A stretch of DNA of 35,327 bases from an uncultured Granulosicoccaceae bacterium (GCA_937920585.1 CAKZSB010000192.1:1-35327); one strand, 5' to 3'. Counted from the stretch's first letter, positions 6,150-17,362 are shown. The notes: generated from the sequence alone by a model not told the origin. A program made the numbers and translations.

Positions 6150-8753
6150 TCAGAGTCTTGCAGCCAGCCATTCGGGAACTGATTCGAGCGCACCGGCCAA
6201 CAGCGCCGGTTCAGTACCACCAGCCTGCGCCAAATCGGGACGCCCACCGCCCTTTCCGCCTACCTGCAATGCAACATGGTTAACCAGATCGGCAGCCTTT
6301 ACCTTTGCCGTCACATCACGGGTTACACCTGCTATTAATCGCACTTTGTCTCCTTCAATGGTGCCGAGCACCACCGCCGCGGTACCGAGCTTGTCTTTGA
6401 GTTTATCGACCGAATCACGCAACATACGTGCATCGGCATTTTCCATTAGTACCGCGAGTACTTTCACACCGTTTATATCGAGCGCGCCATCGATCAGGCT
6501 ATCTCCCTGCTGGCTCGCAAGCCTGGCTTTTAACTTTTCAACTTCGCGTTGCAAAGCACGATTGTTTTCAACCATCTGGGTAACTCGGTCCACTACCGCA
6601 TCCTGAGGCGCCTTAATCAGTGCTGCAATATCGCCCAGAGCTTCGTGTTCGGCCGTAGTATGCTTCACCGCAGCTTGCCCGGTACAGGCTTCCAAACGGC
6701 GCACGCCAGCGGCAACACCTGTTTCCGCAATTATGCGGAACTGACCTATGTCACCCGCACGAACGACATGTGTGCCACCACACAACTCAGTGGAATCAGG
6801 TCCGATCTCCACCACGCGAACACGTTCGCCATATTTTTCACCAAAAAGGGCCATAGCCCCTTTTTTCAGCGCTTCATCCATCGTCATTTCATTTATCGTG
6901 GTCGCAGCGTTGCGACTTACTTCCAAATTTACCCATGTCTCTATTTCACGCAGTTGCTGAGCTGTGACCGGCGCGCCGTGAGAGAAGTCAAATCGCAAAT
7001 GTTCAGGCGTCACCAGGGAGCCCTTCTGTTCCACGTGGTTGCCCAAAACACGACGCAAGCCCGCGTGTAACAGATGAGTGGCTGAATGATTGCTAACGGT
7101 GGCATTGCGACGCGTTTCATCTACACGCGCAGCCACAGAATCCCCCACGGCAACGGTGCCGGAGCCACGAATTTTCCCAAAGTGCAAAATGCCGTTGTTC
7201 GACTTGCGCGTATCTTCCACTTCAATCGCGACGTCATTACCCTGCAACTCACCGCGATCCCCGACCTGGCCTCCCGATTCAGCATAGAACGGCGTCTGCT
7301 CAAGCACCACAACCAGTTCAGTTGCGTCTCCACTGGCGCTGTCGACGCGCTGCCCGTCGACGTACAATTCTGCGATCACCGAATCACCACACAGTGTTTC
7401 ATAACCGGTAAAAATCGTACTGACATCAGTTTTCAATGACTGTGCTTCTTCGCCACCAAAGCGACTGGCCGCACGAGCCCGATCGCGTTGCGCTTCCATT
7501 TCGCGTTGAAACCCATCTTCGTCAATTTGCAAACCGCGCTCGCGCGCAATGTCCGCTGTGAGATCGACGGGAAAGCCAAAGGTGTCATAGAGTTTGAAAA
7601 CCGTGGAGCCCGGCACTGTCTTGCCAGATAAACCCGCCAGATCATCCTCCAGAATTTTCATTCCCTGGCTCAGAGTCTCTGCAAATCGATGCTCTTCTTC
7701 CAGCAGTGCAGCAGCCACTTGCTGCTTTGCTTTTGCAAGCTCGGGATAGGCTGCGCCCATAAGATCGACCAGTGGTGCGACCAGTTTGTGGAAAAAGGCA
7801 TCTGTTGCGCCGAGGTTGTGGCCATGACGAGCCGCACGACGGATGATTCGACGCAGCACGTAGCCACGCCCCTCATTCGATGGCAACACGCCATCGACGA
7901 TAAGAAAGGCGCATGATCTGATGTGATCGGCGATGACTCGCAACGACGGATTGGCCGGATCAGTTGCCCCGGTGACTTTTTGCACATGGCCCAACAGGTC
8001 GACAAACAAATCGATTTCATAGTTGCTGTGTACGTGCTGCAGTACGGCTGCGATTCGCTCAAGCCCCATGCCCGTATCGACACTGGGTTTAGGCAATGGG
8101 GTCAGTGTGCCGTCAGCGCTGCGATCGTACTGCATGAAAACCAGATTCCATATCTCGATGTATCGATCGCCGTCTTCATCCGGTGTACCCGGCGGTCCAC
8201 CCCAGACATCCGGCCCATGATCAAAAAATATTTCTGAACACGGCCCACAGGGTCCGGTATCGCCCATCTGCCAGAAGTTATCTTTCGCTCCGATCCTTGC
8301 GATGCGCTCCTCGGGCACGCCAATCTCTTTTGCCCAAATATCGTAGGCTTCGTCATCTTCTTCAAAAACCGTGATCCAGAGCTTTTCCGCAGGCAAGCCC
8401 AATACGTCGGTAAGAAACCCCCACGCATACTGAATCGCGTCACGTTTGAAATAATCACCGAAGCTGAAGTTGCCGAGCATTTCGAAAAACGTATGGTGGC
8501 GTGCGGTATAGCCAACATTCTCGAGATCGTTGTGTTTGCCACCGGCACGCACACATCTCTGCGACGTGGTTGCTCGCTGATAAGCGCGTTGTTCGGAACC
8601 CAGGAAACAGTCCTTGAACTGGACCATGCCCGCATTGGTGAACAACAACGTTTTGTCGTTACCCGGTACCAGCGAACTGGACGGGACAATCTCGTGACCA
8701 TGGCTCGCGAAATAGTCCAGAAACTGCTGTCGAATGTCAGTTACTGTAAGCAT
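6150..8753 (-). CDS. alaS: Alanyl-tRNA synthetase
   Basis: The 867-residue class II synthetase charges tRNA-Ala. The catalytic domain begins with [14 protein letters not shown] and includes [38 protein letters not shown] and the motif [15 protein letters not shown]. The editing domain carries the zinc ligands His556 and His560 (HSATH) and Cys658 and His662 (CGGTH). A coiled coil and the glycine-rich C-Ala domain ([16 protein letters not shown]) close the protein. The length is close to E. coli AlaRS (876 aa). It lies between recX and lysC, as is common in gammaproteobacteria. No defect is visible. Confidence 0.98.
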   Translation of the reverse strand: MLTVTDIRQQFLDYFASHGHEIVPSSSLVPGNDKTLLFTNAGMVQFKDCFLGSEQRAYQRATTSQRCVRAGGKHNDLENVGYTARHHTFFEMLGNFSFGDYFKRDAIQYAWGFLTDVLGLPAEKLWITVFEEDDEAYDIWAKEIGVPEERIARIGAKDNFWQMGDTGPCGPCSEIFFDHGPDVWGGPPGTPDEDGDRYIEIWNLVFMQYDRSADGTLTPLPKPSVDTGMGLERIAAVLQHVHSNYEIDLFVDLLGHVQKVTGATDPANPSLRVIADHIRSCAFLIVDGVLPSNEGRGYVLRRIIRRAARHGHNLGATDAFFHKLVAPLVDLMGAAYPELAKAKQQVAAALLEEEHRFAETLSQGMKILEDDLAGLSGKTVPGSTVFKLYDTFGFPVDLTADIARERGLQIDEDGFQREMEAQRDRARAASRFGGEEAQSLKTDVSTIFTGYETLCGDSVIAELYVDGQRVDSASGDATELVVVLEQTPFYAESGGQVGDRGELQGNDVAIEVEDTRKSNNGILHFGKIRGSGTVAVGDSVAARVDETRRNATVSNHSATHLLHAGLRRVLGNHVEQKGSLVTPEHLRFDFSHGAPVTAQQLREIETWVNLEVSRNAATTINEMTMDEALKKGAMALFGEKYGERVRVVEIGPDSTELCGGTHVVRAGDIGQFRIIAETGVAAGVRRLEACTGQAAVKHTTAEHEALGDIAALIKAPQDAVVDRVTQMVENNRALQREVEKLKARLASQQGDSLIDGALDINGVKVLAVLMENADARMLRDSVDKLKDKLGTAAVVLGTIEGDKVRLIAGVTRDVTAKVKAADLVNHVALQVGGKGGGRPDLAQAGGTEPALLAGALESVPEWLAARL

Positions 8754-8810
8754 TTTGGTTTGTGTGCCTGTTTGAATTCAGTATGCCCGCGCGGCAGGCG
8801 GTAATCAGCT

Positions 8811-9281
8811 CTAAGCGTTTTTGCACATGCGGCGAATTGCAGACGCCGCCTGCTCACCATCAAAACCCCGGGTGTACAGGTATCGCCTCATTTTCGATTG
8901 CACATCGGCCTTGTGATCACTGCTGCCGAATTTCTTTGCCAGGGCGTTTGCGGCGATTACATCCCAATCAATCTCCGCCTCATCGAGCGCTCGATCAATC
9001 ACTGCCGAGTTAACCCCGCGTCCTTTCAACTCATAAATTATTCCAGCAACACCAAATCCCCGCCCGGCCCGGGAACGCGCATAGGCTTCTGCAAAGCGCA
9101 GGTCACTTTGCAGACCTTCATCGGCCAGCTCGGCGACAACGTCGGCCACCACTTGCGCATCGAGTTCGCGATCGATCAGCTTGCGGCAAAGTTCATGCTG
9201 GCTGTGCTCGCGGCCTACAAGCAGGCGCATCGCCCGCTCGCGTACGTAGGCCGGAGTACTGTAGAGATCCGTGTCAGCCAA
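8811..9281 (-). CDS. recX: Regulatory protein RecX
   Basis: The 156-residue protein matches RecX, which binds RecA filaments and blocks their growth. Typical features are ERAMRLLVGREHSQHELCRKL near the N-terminus, DEGLQSDLRFAEAYARSRAGRGFG in the centre and a C-terminal three-helix repeat (MRRYLYTRGFDGEQAASAIRRM). It starts with TTG (9281), 20 bp after the recA stop; the next in-frame ATG would delete the first conserved helix. No clear hairpin separates it from recA, unlike the partial terminator between recA and recX in E. coli, so the two may be co-transcribed strongly. Confidence 0.93.
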   Translation of the reverse strand: MADTDLYSTPAYVRERAMRLLVGREHSQHELCRKLIDRELDAQVVADVVAELADEGLQSDLRFAEAYARSRAGRGFGVAGIIYELKGRGVNSAVIDRALDEAEIDWDVIAANALAKKFGSSDHKADVQSKMRRYLYTRGFDGEQAASAIRRMCKNA

Positions 9282-9301
9282 GCGCAGACACGCTGCTGGA
9301 T

Positions 9302-10354
9302 TCAGGCTTCGACTTCATCGGCCTCGGCTGATTCTTCGGGCGCTTCCTCTGCTTTGCGCTTGGGTTTGGATAACAGCAATTCACGCAATTTACTATCCAG
9401 CTCAGCCGCTATTTCGGGGTTCTCCTTGAGGAAGTTTCGCACGTTATCCTTACCCTGTCCGACTCGCTGGCCGTTGTAGCTGTACCAGGCACCGGCCTTG
9501 TCCACCAGATCGTGTTTCACGCCGAGATCAATCAATTCCCCCTCGAATGATGTGCCCTCGCCGTAGAGGATCTCGAACTCGGCCTGCCGAAACGGCGGTG
9601 CCATTTTGTTCTTCACCACTTTCACACGAGTATCGTTGCCAATGACCTCATCGCCCTTCTTGATCGCTCCGATCCGGCGAATGTCCAAACGTACCGAAGA
9701 ATAGAACTTCAGCGCGTTACCACCGGTGGTGGTTTCAGGGCTGCCGAACATGACGCCAATCTTCATGCGAATCTGGTTGATGAAAATCACCAGCGTGTTG
9801 GACCGCTTGATATTGGCTGTCAGCTTGCGCAGCGCCTGCGACATCAGGCGAGCATGCAGACCCACGTGTGAGTCCCCCATGTCGCCTTCTATTTCGGCCT
9901 TGGGTGTCAGCGCAGCGACTGAGTCGACGACGACGACATCAACAGCCCCCGAGCGCACGAGCATATCGACAATTTCCAGTGCCTGGTCGCCGGTATCGGG
10001 TTGCGAAATCAGCAGATCCTCAACGTTTACACCGAGCTTTTCGGCATACGAAGGATCCAGTGCGTGCTCGGCATCAACGAATGCTGTGGTGCCGCCGTTC
10101 TTTTGCGCCTGCGCAATAGCCTGCAGAGTCAGTGTCGTTTTGCCTGACGATTCCGGCCCGTAGATTTCGACGATGCGCCCCTTTGGCAAACCGCCAATGC
10201 CGAGCGCGACGTCGAGTGTCAGCGAGCCGGTCGAGACGATTTCGACATCGCGGTTGATGTCGGAGTCGCCCATGCGCATGACCGCTCCCTTGCCAAACTG
10301 CTTTTCAATTTGGCCCAGCGCCGCGTTGAGCGCCTTTTTTCTGTTGTCGTCCAC
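9302..10354 (-). CDS. recA: Recombinase RecA
   Basis: The 350-residue protein carries [21 protein letters not shown] at its start, Walker A GPESSGKT (66-73), [18 protein letters not shown] with loop L1 nearby, and the L2 region [21 protein letters not shown]. The acidic C-terminal tail ends [16 protein letters not shown]. RecA pairs homologous DNA and triggers LexA self-cleavage. The start is GTG 10354 behind GGAG; the longer frame to 10429 has no similarity to the family. I find no E. coli-type LexA box (CTGT-N8-ACAG) upstream. Confidence 0.98.
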   Translation of the reverse strand: MDDNRKKALNAALGQIEKQFGKGAVMRMGDSDINRDVEIVSTGSLTLDVALGIGGLPKGRIVEIYGPESSGKTTLTLQAIAQAQKNGGTTAFVDAEHALDPSYAEKLGVNVEDLLISQPDTGDQALEIVDMLVRSGAVDVVVVDSVAALTPKAEIEGDMGDSHVGLHARLMSQALRKLTANIKRSNTLVIFINQIRMKIGVMFGSPETTTGGNALKFYSSVRLDIRRIGAIKKGDEVIGNDTRVKVVKNKMAPPFRQAEFEILYGEGTSFEGELIDLGVKHDLVDKAGAWYSYNGQRVGQGKDNVRNFLKENPEIAAELDSKLRELLLSKPKRKAEEAPEESAEADEVEA

Positions 10355-10389
10355 GATATGCTCCAGCTCGTTACCACTTAGTGAGAAGC

Positions 10390-10418
10390 TGATAATTGTC
10401 TCACAAAGGTGGCACCAA
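10390..10418 (-). promoter_or_regulatory. Possible recA promoter
   Basis: On the minus strand TTGGTG (10413-10418) and TTATCA (10390-10395) are 17 bp apart, upstream of the GTG start. The -10 match is weak and no SOS box overlaps it. Confidence 0.25.
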
Positions 10419-10427
10419 GCACAGATC

Positions 10428-10456
10428 AAAAATCACCCTGCGAAAGCCGTTGCAGG
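10428..10456 (-). terminator. Weak terminator-like hairpin between pncC and recA
   Basis: On the minus strand CCTGC and GCAGG form a 5-bp stem with a 10-base loop (10437-10456). GTGATTTTTG follows, just after the pncC stop. The stem is short, so at best it gives partial termination ahead of recA. Confidence 0.3.
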
Positions 10457-10462
10457 CGGGAT

Positions 10463-10960
10463 TCAGGCCGATTTTGAGCACTCGATCAAACCCTGAAGCG
10501 CAGCCAGCACGGTAGCGTGGCGAACCGCGGCGCGATCGCCCTCGAGTTGCAGGCGTTTCACGCTGGTTTCGATGTGCCTGCCAGCGATCCCCAGATAGAC
10601 CGTCCCGACCGGTTTCGCAGCGCTGCCTCCGCCGGGACCGGCCACCCCGCTAACCGCCACCGCGAAGTCCGCGACAGAGTGAGTCAGCGCGCCAAGCGCC
10701 ATTTCGGCGACCACCTCGGCACTCACAGCACCATGGGCCGCGAGCGTTTGCCCGGCGACGCCCAGCATCTGCTGCTTGGCGTCGTTGCTGTAGGTGACAA
10801 ATCCGCGATCAAACCAGGCGGAGCTGCCGGCGATATCCGTCATTGCCGCAGCGATCATGCCGCCGGTGCAGGACTCCGCCGTCGCCAGGCTGTAACCACG
10901 CTCGATGCAGCTGGACGCCAGCAATTCCAGCAGTTCAGGCTGCGCTTGGGGGTTGGTCAT
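10463..10960 (-). CDS. pncC: Nicotinamide-nucleotide amidohydrolase PncC (CinA C-terminal type)
   Basis: The 165-residue stand-alone CinA C-terminal domain deamidates NMN to nicotinate mononucleotide in pyridine-nucleotide recycling. It shows [37 protein letters not shown] and [21 protein letters not shown], all family motifs. The start is ATG 10960 ([14 protein letters not shown]); a longer frame reaches 11089 but runs into the mutS start region and lacks similarity. Placement directly upstream of recA is the usual gammaproteobacterial arrangement. The gene is divergent from mutS with 73 bp between them. Confidence 0.95.
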   Translation of the reverse strand: MTNPQAQPELLELLASSCIERGYSLATAESCTGGMIAAAMTDIAGSSAWFDRGFVTYSNDAKQQMLGVAGQTLAAHGAVSAEVVAEMALGALTHSVADFAVAVSGVAGPGGGSAAKPVGTVYLGIAGRHIETSVKRLQLEGDRAAVRHATVLAALQGLIECSKSA

Positions 10961-11033
10961 GGGAGCAATTCTTCCGAAAATATCGAGTTCAAGTGCCTGC
11001 ATCGAGCGGCGGCGCTTAGTTACAATAGCAAAC

Positions 11034-13595
11034 ATGAGTACAGCGACAAAAAAACCACCGACGCCGATGATGCAGCAGTACCTCGGCATAAAATCAGAGT
11101 ACCCGGATACGCTGGTTTTTTATCGCATGGGTGACTTCTACGAATTGTTCTACGAAGACGCCAAAAAAGCAGCACAACTGCTCTCCATCACACTGACTGC
11201 ACGCGGTCAGTCCAGCGGCGAGCCGATCCCGATGGCAGGCGTACCCTATCACTCGATCGAGAACTATCTGTCGAGACTGGTCGGCATGGGAGAGTCGGCA
11301 GCTATTTGCGAGCAAACCGGTGATCCGGCCACCTCGAAAGGCCCGGTGGAGCGAAAGATCGTTCGCGTGCTGACTCCGGGCACGGTCACCGATGAGGCAC
11401 TGGTCGCAGAGCGCGCTTCATGCGTGCTGTGTGCGGTGACGATCAGCGGCAGCGGTGCCGGCATCGCCAGCATCGATCTGGCGGAAGGTGCATTCCGCGT
11501 ATCACAGCTGGAAGACCTGGCAACGCTGGATGCAGAACTGGCGCGGCTGAACCCGGCAGAGCTGCTGGTGAGCGAGGACTCGCCAAACGCGAACCGCTTT
11601 GACACTCACGTGACCCGCAAGGTACCCGACTGGCATTTCGATCCGGCCAGCGCCGAAGAGCAGCTTTGCAAGTTATTTGGCAGTCGCGATTTGCGTGGTT
11701 TCGGCTGCGAGGGCCTGTCGCTGGCAATTGGCGCCGCCGGTTGCGCCCTGCACTATATCCGCGAAACCCACCGCGGCAGCGATCCACACATCACCGGCAT
11801 AACCACCGAGTCACCGCGCGACGCGCTCACTCTCGACGCCACTACCCGACGCAACCTTGAAATCGACATCAGCAGCGGCGATCAGCCGCATCTGACCCTG
11901 CGGGCCATTATCGACAAGACCCACACCAGCATGGGCAGCCGCCTGATCGGACGCTGGCTCAATCGCCCGCTTCGCGACCAGACCATTCTGGAGGCAAGGC
12001 TCGACGCACAAATGGCCTTGCAGGAAGCCGATTGTATTGACGCGATGGGCGACACCCTGCGCGGCATCGCCGACATGGAACGCATTCTCACACGCATCTC
12101 GATTGGCAGTGCGCGGCCACGCGACCTTCAAAGCCTGCGCGAGAGTTTGCAGCAACTGCCGGCGTTGCAGGCTCTGTTGCAGGATCAGACTCAGGCAACA
12201 ATTGCCAATCTCGCCGACGCACTGCAGGGATTCGAGCCCGACTGCCAGTTACTGCAAGCCGCCATCGTAGATAACGCGCCGGCACTGACTCGCGATGGCG
12301 GCATGATCCGCGAGGGTTTCGATCAACAGCTCGATGAATTGCGCGAACTCAGCCAGAACGCCGATGGTTTCCTCGAACAACTGGAGCGCGACGAACGCGA
12401 ACGCACCGGCAACAACAATCTCAAGGTGGGCTACAACCGGGTTCACGGCTATTACATCGAACTGACCAAAGCATCCAACAGCACGATTCCGGCAAACTAC
12501 ATCAGACGCCAGACGCTAAAATCGGCAGAGCGCTACATCACCGATGAACTCAAGCAATTCGAGGACAAAGTCCTGTCAGCTCGAGAGCGCGCACTGGCGC
12601 GTGAAAAATCGCTCTACGAGCAACTGCTTCGCGATCTGAATGGCAATCTGCCCGCACTAAAGCAGTGCGCCGGTGCGATCGCCGAACTGGACGTGCTGCG
12701 AAATTTTGCCGAGCGCGCACAGACCCTGCAGTGGACGCGGCCGCAATTTACCCGTGAGCGCCTGCTCCGTTATGATGGCGGTCGGCACCCGGTGATCGAG
12801 GGCACGTTGAATGGCAAATTCGTGCCCAACGATCTGCATCTCGATAGCAATCGGCATATGTTGTTGATCACCGGGCCAAACATGGGCGGCAAATCCACCT
12901 ATATGCGCCAGACCGCACTGATCGTTTTGCTAGCCCACGTCGGCAGCCAGGTACCGGCAAGCGATGCGCAGATTGGCCCGATCGATCGAATTTTTACCCG
13001 TATCGGTGCGTCGGACGACCTCGCCAGTGGCCGCTCTACCTTCATGGTCGAAATGACCGAAGCGGCTGATATCTTGCACAATGCTACTGCAGAGAGCCTG
13101 GTCTTGATGGACGAGATTGGCCGTGGCACCAGCACCTTCGACGGACTCGCGCTGGCCTGGGCTTGCGCGGAGTCGCTGGCACAGAAAAACCGTGCCTATT
13201 CGCTGTTTGCCACCCATTACTTCGAACTCACGCAATTGGCTGATCAACACCAGAGCATTGCCAACGTTCATCTGGATGCAGTCGAGCACAACAGCGAGAT
13301 CATTTTCATGCACAACGTCAAGGCCGGTGCCGCCAATCGCAGCTACGGTCTGCAAGTCGCCCGGCTCGCGGGTATGCCTGCGGAGCTACTCAAACGCGCC
13401 CAGAACCACCTGGATGAACTGGAAGCCGGGCAATCTCCACAACCCCAGCAGCAATCGGCCGTGCAAATGAGCCTGTTCGATCCGCTGCCCAACCCACTGG
13501 CCGAATATATGGAAACGATCGACCCGGACAACACCACGCCACGCGAGGCACTCGAGCACCTCTATCAACTGGCACAAATCGCATCGCCACAATGA
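11034..13595 (+). CDS. mutS: DNA mismatch repair protein MutS
   Basis: The 853-residue protein is the same length as E. coli MutS. The mismatch-reading domain has [20 protein letters not shown] and the Phe-X-Glu motif in [12 protein letters not shown]. The ATPase has Walker A GPNMGGKS (614-621), [16 protein letters not shown] (Walker B) and the ATHYFELT switch. The C-terminus keeps the tetramer/clamp-binding region with QMSLFDPL, a probable beta-clamp-type motif. ATG 11034 starts [13 protein letters not shown]; an in-frame start at 10905 would run back through pncC. No strong ribosome site is visible. It is the first gene of a plus-strand run with nadK, recN and bamE. Confidence 0.98.
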   Translation: MSTATKKPPTPMMQQYLGIKSEYPDTLVFYRMGDFYELFYEDAKKAAQLLSITLTARGQSSGEPIPMAGVPYHSIENYLSRLVGMGESAAICEQTGDPATSKGPVERKIVRVLTPGTVTDEALVAERASCVLCAVTISGSGAGIASIDLAEGAFRVSQLEDLATLDAELARLNPAELLVSEDSPNANRFDTHVTRKVPDWHFDPASAEEQLCKLFGSRDLRGFGCEGLSLAIGAAGCALHYIRETHRGSDPHITGITTESPRDALTLDATTRRNLEIDISSGDQPHLTLRAIIDKTHTSMGSRLIGRWLNRPLRDQTILEARLDAQMALQEADCIDAMGDTLRGIADMERILTRISIGSARPRDLQSLRESLQQLPALQALLQDQTQATIANLADALQGFEPDCQLLQAAIVDNAPALTRDGGMIREGFDQQLDELRELSQNADGFLEQLERDERERTGNNNLKVGYNRVHGYYIELTKASNSTIPANYIRRQTLKSAERYITDELKQFEDKVLSARERALAREKSLYEQLLRDLNGNLPALKQCAGAIAELDVLRNFAERAQTLQWTRPQFTRERLLRYDGGRHPVIEGTLNGKFVPNDLHLDSNRHMLLITGPNMGGKSTYMRQTALIVLLAHVGSQVPASDAQIGPIDRIFTRIGASDDLASGRSTFMVEMTEAADILHNATAESLVLMDEIGRGTSTFDGLALAWACAESLAQKNRAYSLFATHYFELTQLADQHQSIANVHLDAVEHNSEIIFMHNVKAGAANRSYGLQVARLAGMPAELLKRAQNHLDELEAGQSPQPQQQSAVQMSLFDPLPNPLAEYMETIDPDNTTPREALEHLYQLAQIASPQ

Positions 13596-13626
13596 CGATA
13601 ACGGGTCGGCGTGATAGGGTACCGGG

Positions 13627-14487
13627 ATGACAAGATTCAATAACATAGGGCTGATCGCAAAGACAGGCGACGACAGCGTCGCCCCGACGCTGATGGAGGT
13701 CTATCTGCTGTTGCTGGATCTGGGCGTTCGCGTCCTGGCAGACAGCAGTACAGCAGGTATGCTCGGCGATGTTCCCACCGTCGATCTGGCCACCATCGGG
13801 CACGATTGCGACCTCGCGATTGTCATCGGCGGCGACGGGACCCTGTTGCATGCGGCGCGTGAACTGGTCAACCACGACGTGCCACTGGTGGGCGTCAACC
13901 GCGGGCGCCTGGGTTTTCTGGTCGATGTATCGCCGGAGGGGAAACTCTACAAACTGAACGAGATAATCGGTGGCGAGTTCATCGAAGAGCATCGGCTGCT
14001 GCTCGACTGCAAGCTGTTTCGCGACGACCAGTGTATTCACCGCTCACTGGCGTTCAACGATATGGTCGCGCGCACCAAGAACGTGCTGCAGATCCTTGAA
14101 TTTGAAATATCGATCAACAACAGCTTCGTGCTCACCCAGCGTGCTGACGGAATCATCGTCGCATCGCCATCGGGGTCAACCGCCTATGCGCTGTCCAGCG
14201 GCGGGCCGATTGTGAACCCCAATCTCAACGCGATTGTCTTGCAACCGGTCTGCCCCCACACGCTCAGCAGTCGCCCGCTGGTCGTCACCGCGGAGTCCGT
14301 TGTGCGCGTGCACATTACTGATCGCAAGCCGGTTCGGGCGCAGATGGTCTGCGACGGACAGGTATACACCGATCTGCACAACGGCGACGTGATGCAGGTG
14401 GAAAAGCACGATCGAACCATCCGTCTGCTGCACCCGGCCGACTACGACTATCACCATATATTGCGCGAAAAACTCAACTGGGGCTGA
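13627..14487 (+). CDS. nadK: NAD kinase
   Basis: The 286-residue enzyme makes NADP from NAD and ATP or polyphosphate. Diagnostic motifs are VIGGDGTLLHAAR (GGDGT at 68-72), GVNRGRLGFLVDV, LAFNDMVARTKN and RADGIIVASPSGSTAYALSSGGPIV. The length matches E. coli NadK (292 aa). It lies 31 bp after mutS and nine bp before recN. In E. coli nadK is also immediately upstream of recN. Confidence 0.97.
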   Translation: MTRFNNIGLIAKTGDDSVAPTLMEVYLLLLDLGVRVLADSSTAGMLGDVPTVDLATIGHDCDLAIVIGGDGTLLHAARELVNHDVPLVGVNRGRLGFLVDVSPEGKLYKLNEIIGGEFIEEHRLLLDCKLFRDDQCIHRSLAFNDMVARTKNVLQILEFEISINNSFVLTQRADGIIVASPSGSTAYALSSGGPIVNPNLNAIVLQPVCPHTLSSRPLVVTAESVVRVHITDRKPVRAQMVCDGQVYTDLHNGDVMQVEKHDRTIRLLHPADYDYHHILREKLNWG

Positions 14488-14496
14488 CTGTTCGCG

Positions 14497-16182
14497 ATGC
14501 TCAACTGTTTGCAAGTCAAGGATTTCGCCATCATTACCAGCAGCTCTCTGGATCTGCTGGCGGGCATGACCACCCTAACCGGCGAAACCGGCGCCGGAAA
14601 ATCAATTTTGCTCGGCGCACTCGGCCTGGTGCTGGGCGATAGAGCAACGCCCAGAGCCGTCCGCGAAGGCGCAGACCGGGCCGAAATTACCGCCGTGTTT
14701 GATATCGACCCGCAGTCGGATGCGGCACTCTGGCTCGCCGACCACAGCCTCGATCAGGATGACGAATGCATTCTGCGACGCGTTGTCACCCGCGATGGCA
14801 AATCGCGAGCGTTCATCAACGGCAGCGCCGTCACGGTGCGCAACATTCGCGAAGTGGGGCAACTGCTGGTTAACATTCACGGCCAGCACGATCACCAGCT
14901 TATCACCCACCCCGAAACACAACTGCAGATACTGGACGATTTCGGCAAATGCGCAAACCAGCAAAAAGCCGTGCGCGAGCGCTTCGACAGCTGGCATCGC
15001 CATAACCAGGAACTCGAATCCTTCCAGGCCCGCATCCAGACCCGTGCAGACCGCCTCGACAGCCTCAAGTTTCAACTGCAGGAATTCGCCAGTCTGCCCA
15101 TCGAATCAATCGACTTTGAACAGATCGATGCCGAGCATCGCCGCCTGGCCAACGCCAGTGAACTGCGCGAAATGGCAACCCGGCTAACAGCCATATTGCA
15201 GGACGACGAAACCAGTGCACTGGGGTTGCTGGCCAGCGCCGAGGGGATCGCGCAGGAGCTAGCCCACGCCGACAAAGGCTGCGCGGAACTGGGCGAATTG
15301 TTGTCAGGTGGTCGTATTCAGCTCGAAGAGGCGAGCGACTGGATTCGCCAGTACACTCACAACATCGAGCCCGACCCTGAGCGCCTGCAGCAACTCGACG
15401 AGGTGCTCTCGCAAGCGCACAAACTGAGCAAGAAACACCGCGTCGATCCGAGCGGCCTTAAAGAACTGCAGGCCGGCCTCAGCGCCGAGTACGACCAATT
15501 GCAAGGCATGGACGGGTCACTGGAGTCATTGCAGCAGGCCTGTGACGGAGCATTGAAAAACTATCGTGACGTGGCCGCCAAACTGACCGCCAAACGTCGC
15601 AAGGCGGCGACCACACTCGCTGGCCATCTGACACGATCGATGCAGTCACTGGGCATGAAAAATGGCAAATTTGAAATTGCCCTGAGTCCCGGCCGGTCCG
15701 ACAAACCCTCGATTCATGGCAACGACGCAGTGGTATTCAAAGTCAGCGCCAATCCCGGCGCGCCTCCACTTCCCATGAGTGACGTCGCGTCGGGTGGTGA
15801 ACTGTCTCGATTGAGCCTGGCGGTACAGCTCATCCGTTCCGAACGCAATCGCGTCCCCACGCTCATTTTCGACGAAGTCGATACCGGCGTGGGCGGCGGC
15901 GTCGCCGAGACCGTTGGCAAACAGCTGCGCCAGCTGGGCAGCCGGTGCCAGGTGCTTTGTGTCACCCACTTGCCCCAGGTCGCAGCGCAGGGCCACCATC
16001 ACATCAAAGTGACAAAACATGCGAGTGATAAAAAAACCCTGGCGGAATCACATGTACTTTCCGAGGCGGAATCACTCGAAGAAATTGCCCGCATGCTCGG
16101 CGGTGTAAAGATTACCAAACGTACGCGCGAGCACGCCCGAGAGATGCTGGCCGATGCCGCTCTGGCTGATGCCGGCGACTGA
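14497..16182 (+). CDS. recN: DNA repair protein RecN
   Basis: The 561-residue SMC-like ATPase helps repair double-strand breaks. Walker A is GETGAGKS (29-36). A long central coiled coil separates it from the C-terminal half, which carries the ABC signature SGGELSRLSLAVQLI, Walker B LIFDEVDTGVGGG and the switch CVTHLPQVAAQGHHH. The length is like E. coli RecN (553 aa). The start is ATG 14497, nine bases after nadK, so it is probably translated from the nadK transcript. In E. coli recN has its own LexA-controlled promoter; I see no such box here. Confidence 0.97.
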   Translation: MLNCLQVKDFAIITSSSLDLLAGMTTLTGETGAGKSILLGALGLVLGDRATPRAVREGADRAEITAVFDIDPQSDAALWLADHSLDQDDECILRRVVTRDGKSRAFINGSAVTVRNIREVGQLLVNIHGQHDHQLITHPETQLQILDDFGKCANQQKAVRERFDSWHRHNQELESFQARIQTRADRLDSLKFQLQEFASLPIESIDFEQIDAEHRRLANASELREMATRLTAILQDDETSALGLLASAEGIAQELAHADKGCAELGELLSGGRIQLEEASDWIRQYTHNIEPDPERLQQLDEVLSQAHKLSKKHRVDPSGLKELQAGLSAEYDQLQGMDGSLESLQQACDGALKNYRDVAAKLTAKRRKAATTLAGHLTRSMQSLGMKNGKFEIALSPGRSDKPSIHGNDAVVFKVSANPGAPPLPMSDVASGGELSRLSLAVQLIRSERNRVPTLIFDEVDTGVGGGVAETVGKQLRQLGSRCQVLCVTHLPQVAAQGHHHIKVTKHASDKKTLAESHVLSEAESLEEIARMLGGVKITKRTREHAREMLADAALADAGD

Positions 16183-16257
16183 TCTGACGATTACGTATTC
16201 GAAATCCGTCGGGCGCGCAATTGCCAGGGTTTACAGAATTGTACGAGAATCCCGCAA

Positions 16258-16626
16258 TTGACCGTGGAACCTACTTTGACCCCTCGCAAACCTTCGCTGC
16301 TCGCCCTGTTGCCCCTGCTTCTCGCCACAACCATCGCGGGCTGCGGCTCCTGGTGGCTGCCGCGACCGCACAAGATCGACATCCAGCAAGGTAATTTGCT
16401 CGATGTATCAGCCGTAGAGCAAATTGAAGAAGGGATGAGCAAAGCCCAGGTACAGGACAAACTCGGCAACCCCTTGCTGCAGCAAACTTTTCGCCCCGAT
16501 CGATGGGATTATGTGTACAGCCTGAATCGCTCGGGCGAGAAACCCGTTGGCGAGCGGCTCACGCTCTACTTCGATGAAGGCAGGGTGACCAAAATCGAGC
16601 GCAACGACATCGGTGGAAAACGTTAA
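16258..16626 (+). CDS. bamE: Outer-membrane assembly lipoprotein BamE (SmpA)
   Basis: This lipoprotein of the BAM complex has a signal peptide and lipobox TIAGC, with the lipidated Cys at residue 29. The mature part shows QQGNLLDVSAVEQIEEGMSK, QVQDKLGNPLL, a DRWDYVYSL strand and LTLYFDEGRVTKIE, as in the SmpA/OmlA family. The start is uncertain: TTG 16258 gives 122 residues, while TTG 16276 gives a more usual signal peptide (MTPRKPSLLALL) behind GGAA. No ATG fits. The gene follows recN by 75 bp, the classic order. Its TAA stop overlaps the rnfH stop on the other strand. Confidence 0.93.
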   Translation: MTVEPTLTPRKPSLLALLPLLLATTIAGCGSWWLPRPHKIDIQQGNLLDVSAVEQIEEGMSKAQVQDKLGNPLLQQTFRPDRWDYVYSLNRSGEKPVGERLTLYFDEGRVTKIERNDIGGKR

Positions 16627-16895
16627 CCTTTCTGGCGAACCGCCCGTTTTCGCCGCGCTTGTTTAGGATCCACGATCAGCTCGCGATAAATCTCCAGCCG
16701 ATCACCATCACGCAGCTGGTCTTCAGGTGCCACACGCTCACCGAACACACCGATGGGACTGGCTGCTGAAACCCCGTCAAATGATTCGACAAACCCGCTG
16801 GCCTGCAATGCCTGGGCCGCGCTCGCGCCATCAACCAGCTCTACCAAGCGGCTGTATTGCTGATCGGGCAGCGCGTAGACAACTTCAACTTTCAC
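16623..16895 (-). CDS. rnfH: RnfH family protein
   Basis: The 90-residue ubiquitin-like-fold protein of the UPF0125/RnfH family begins [13 protein letters not shown] and has VFGERVAPEDQLRDGDRLEIYREL plus the basic tail DPKQARRKRA. Its exact role is not settled. A GTG start at 16895 fits the family; the longer frame to 16952 lies inside ratA and is not conserved. The start overlaps the ratA end by 11 bp, so the two are likely coupled, as in E. coli ratA-rnfH. Confidence 0.92.
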   Translation of the reverse strand: MKVEVVYALPDQQYSRLVELVDGASAAQALQASGFVESFDGVSAASPIGVFGERVAPEDQLRDGDRLEIYRELIVDPKQARRKRAVRQKG

Positions 16896-17322
16896 GATAC
16901 TGTTCGTGCGCACGCGTGACGAAGGCATCCACCAGGCGGCTGCAAATTTCATTGAAAACCGGGCCGAGTGCCTTTTGCAGTATCAACCCCGAGAAATTGA
17001 AATCGATGTTAAAACTCACTCGGCAGCCGTCGTCGCCTATCTCACTGAATTCCCACTTGCCATCGAGACTTCGAAACGGCCCGTCGACCAACGCCATCGA
17101 GATCTGTTTCGCATCCTGCAACGAATTGCGGGTGGTAAATTGCTGCCGCACCGGCCCTTTACGTATGTTCACTTGCGCAATCTTGTAGTCTGCACCCGAC
17201 TCGACCACCGACGCCCCCGAGCACCAGGGCAGGAACTGCGGGTAGGCCGCGACGTCGTTTACCAGATCATACATCTGCCTGGCGCTGAACGGCACCAGCG
17301 CGGAACGGTTAATGGTTGGCAT
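16885..17322 (-). CDS. ratA: RatA-like START/SRPBCC domain protein
   Basis: The 145-residue protein is a single SRPBCC (START-like) domain. It begins [24 protein letters not shown] and has [28 protein letters not shown] and a C-terminal helix [20 protein letters not shown]. Relatives are RatA, reported to bind 50S subunits in E. coli, and mitochondrial Coq10, a ubiquinone carrier. The sequence does not decide between these roles. It is divergent from smpB with a 40-bp gap, as in E. coli. Confidence 0.93.
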   Translation of the reverse strand: MPTINRSALVPFSARQMYDLVNDVAAYPQFLPWCSGASVVESGADYKIAQVNIRKGPVRQQFTTRNSLQDAKQISMALVDGPFRSLDGKWEFSEIGDDGCRVSFNIDFNFSGLILQKALGPVFNEICSRLVDAFVTRAHEQYRES

Positions 17323-17362
17323 CAGTACCTATTGCACACTTGACGATATACACTGTAAGAAT

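Noticed and set aside
10905..11033. Upstream extension of the mutS frame
   Set aside because: It overlaps pncC and has no similarity to MutS; family proteins start at the ATG at 11034.
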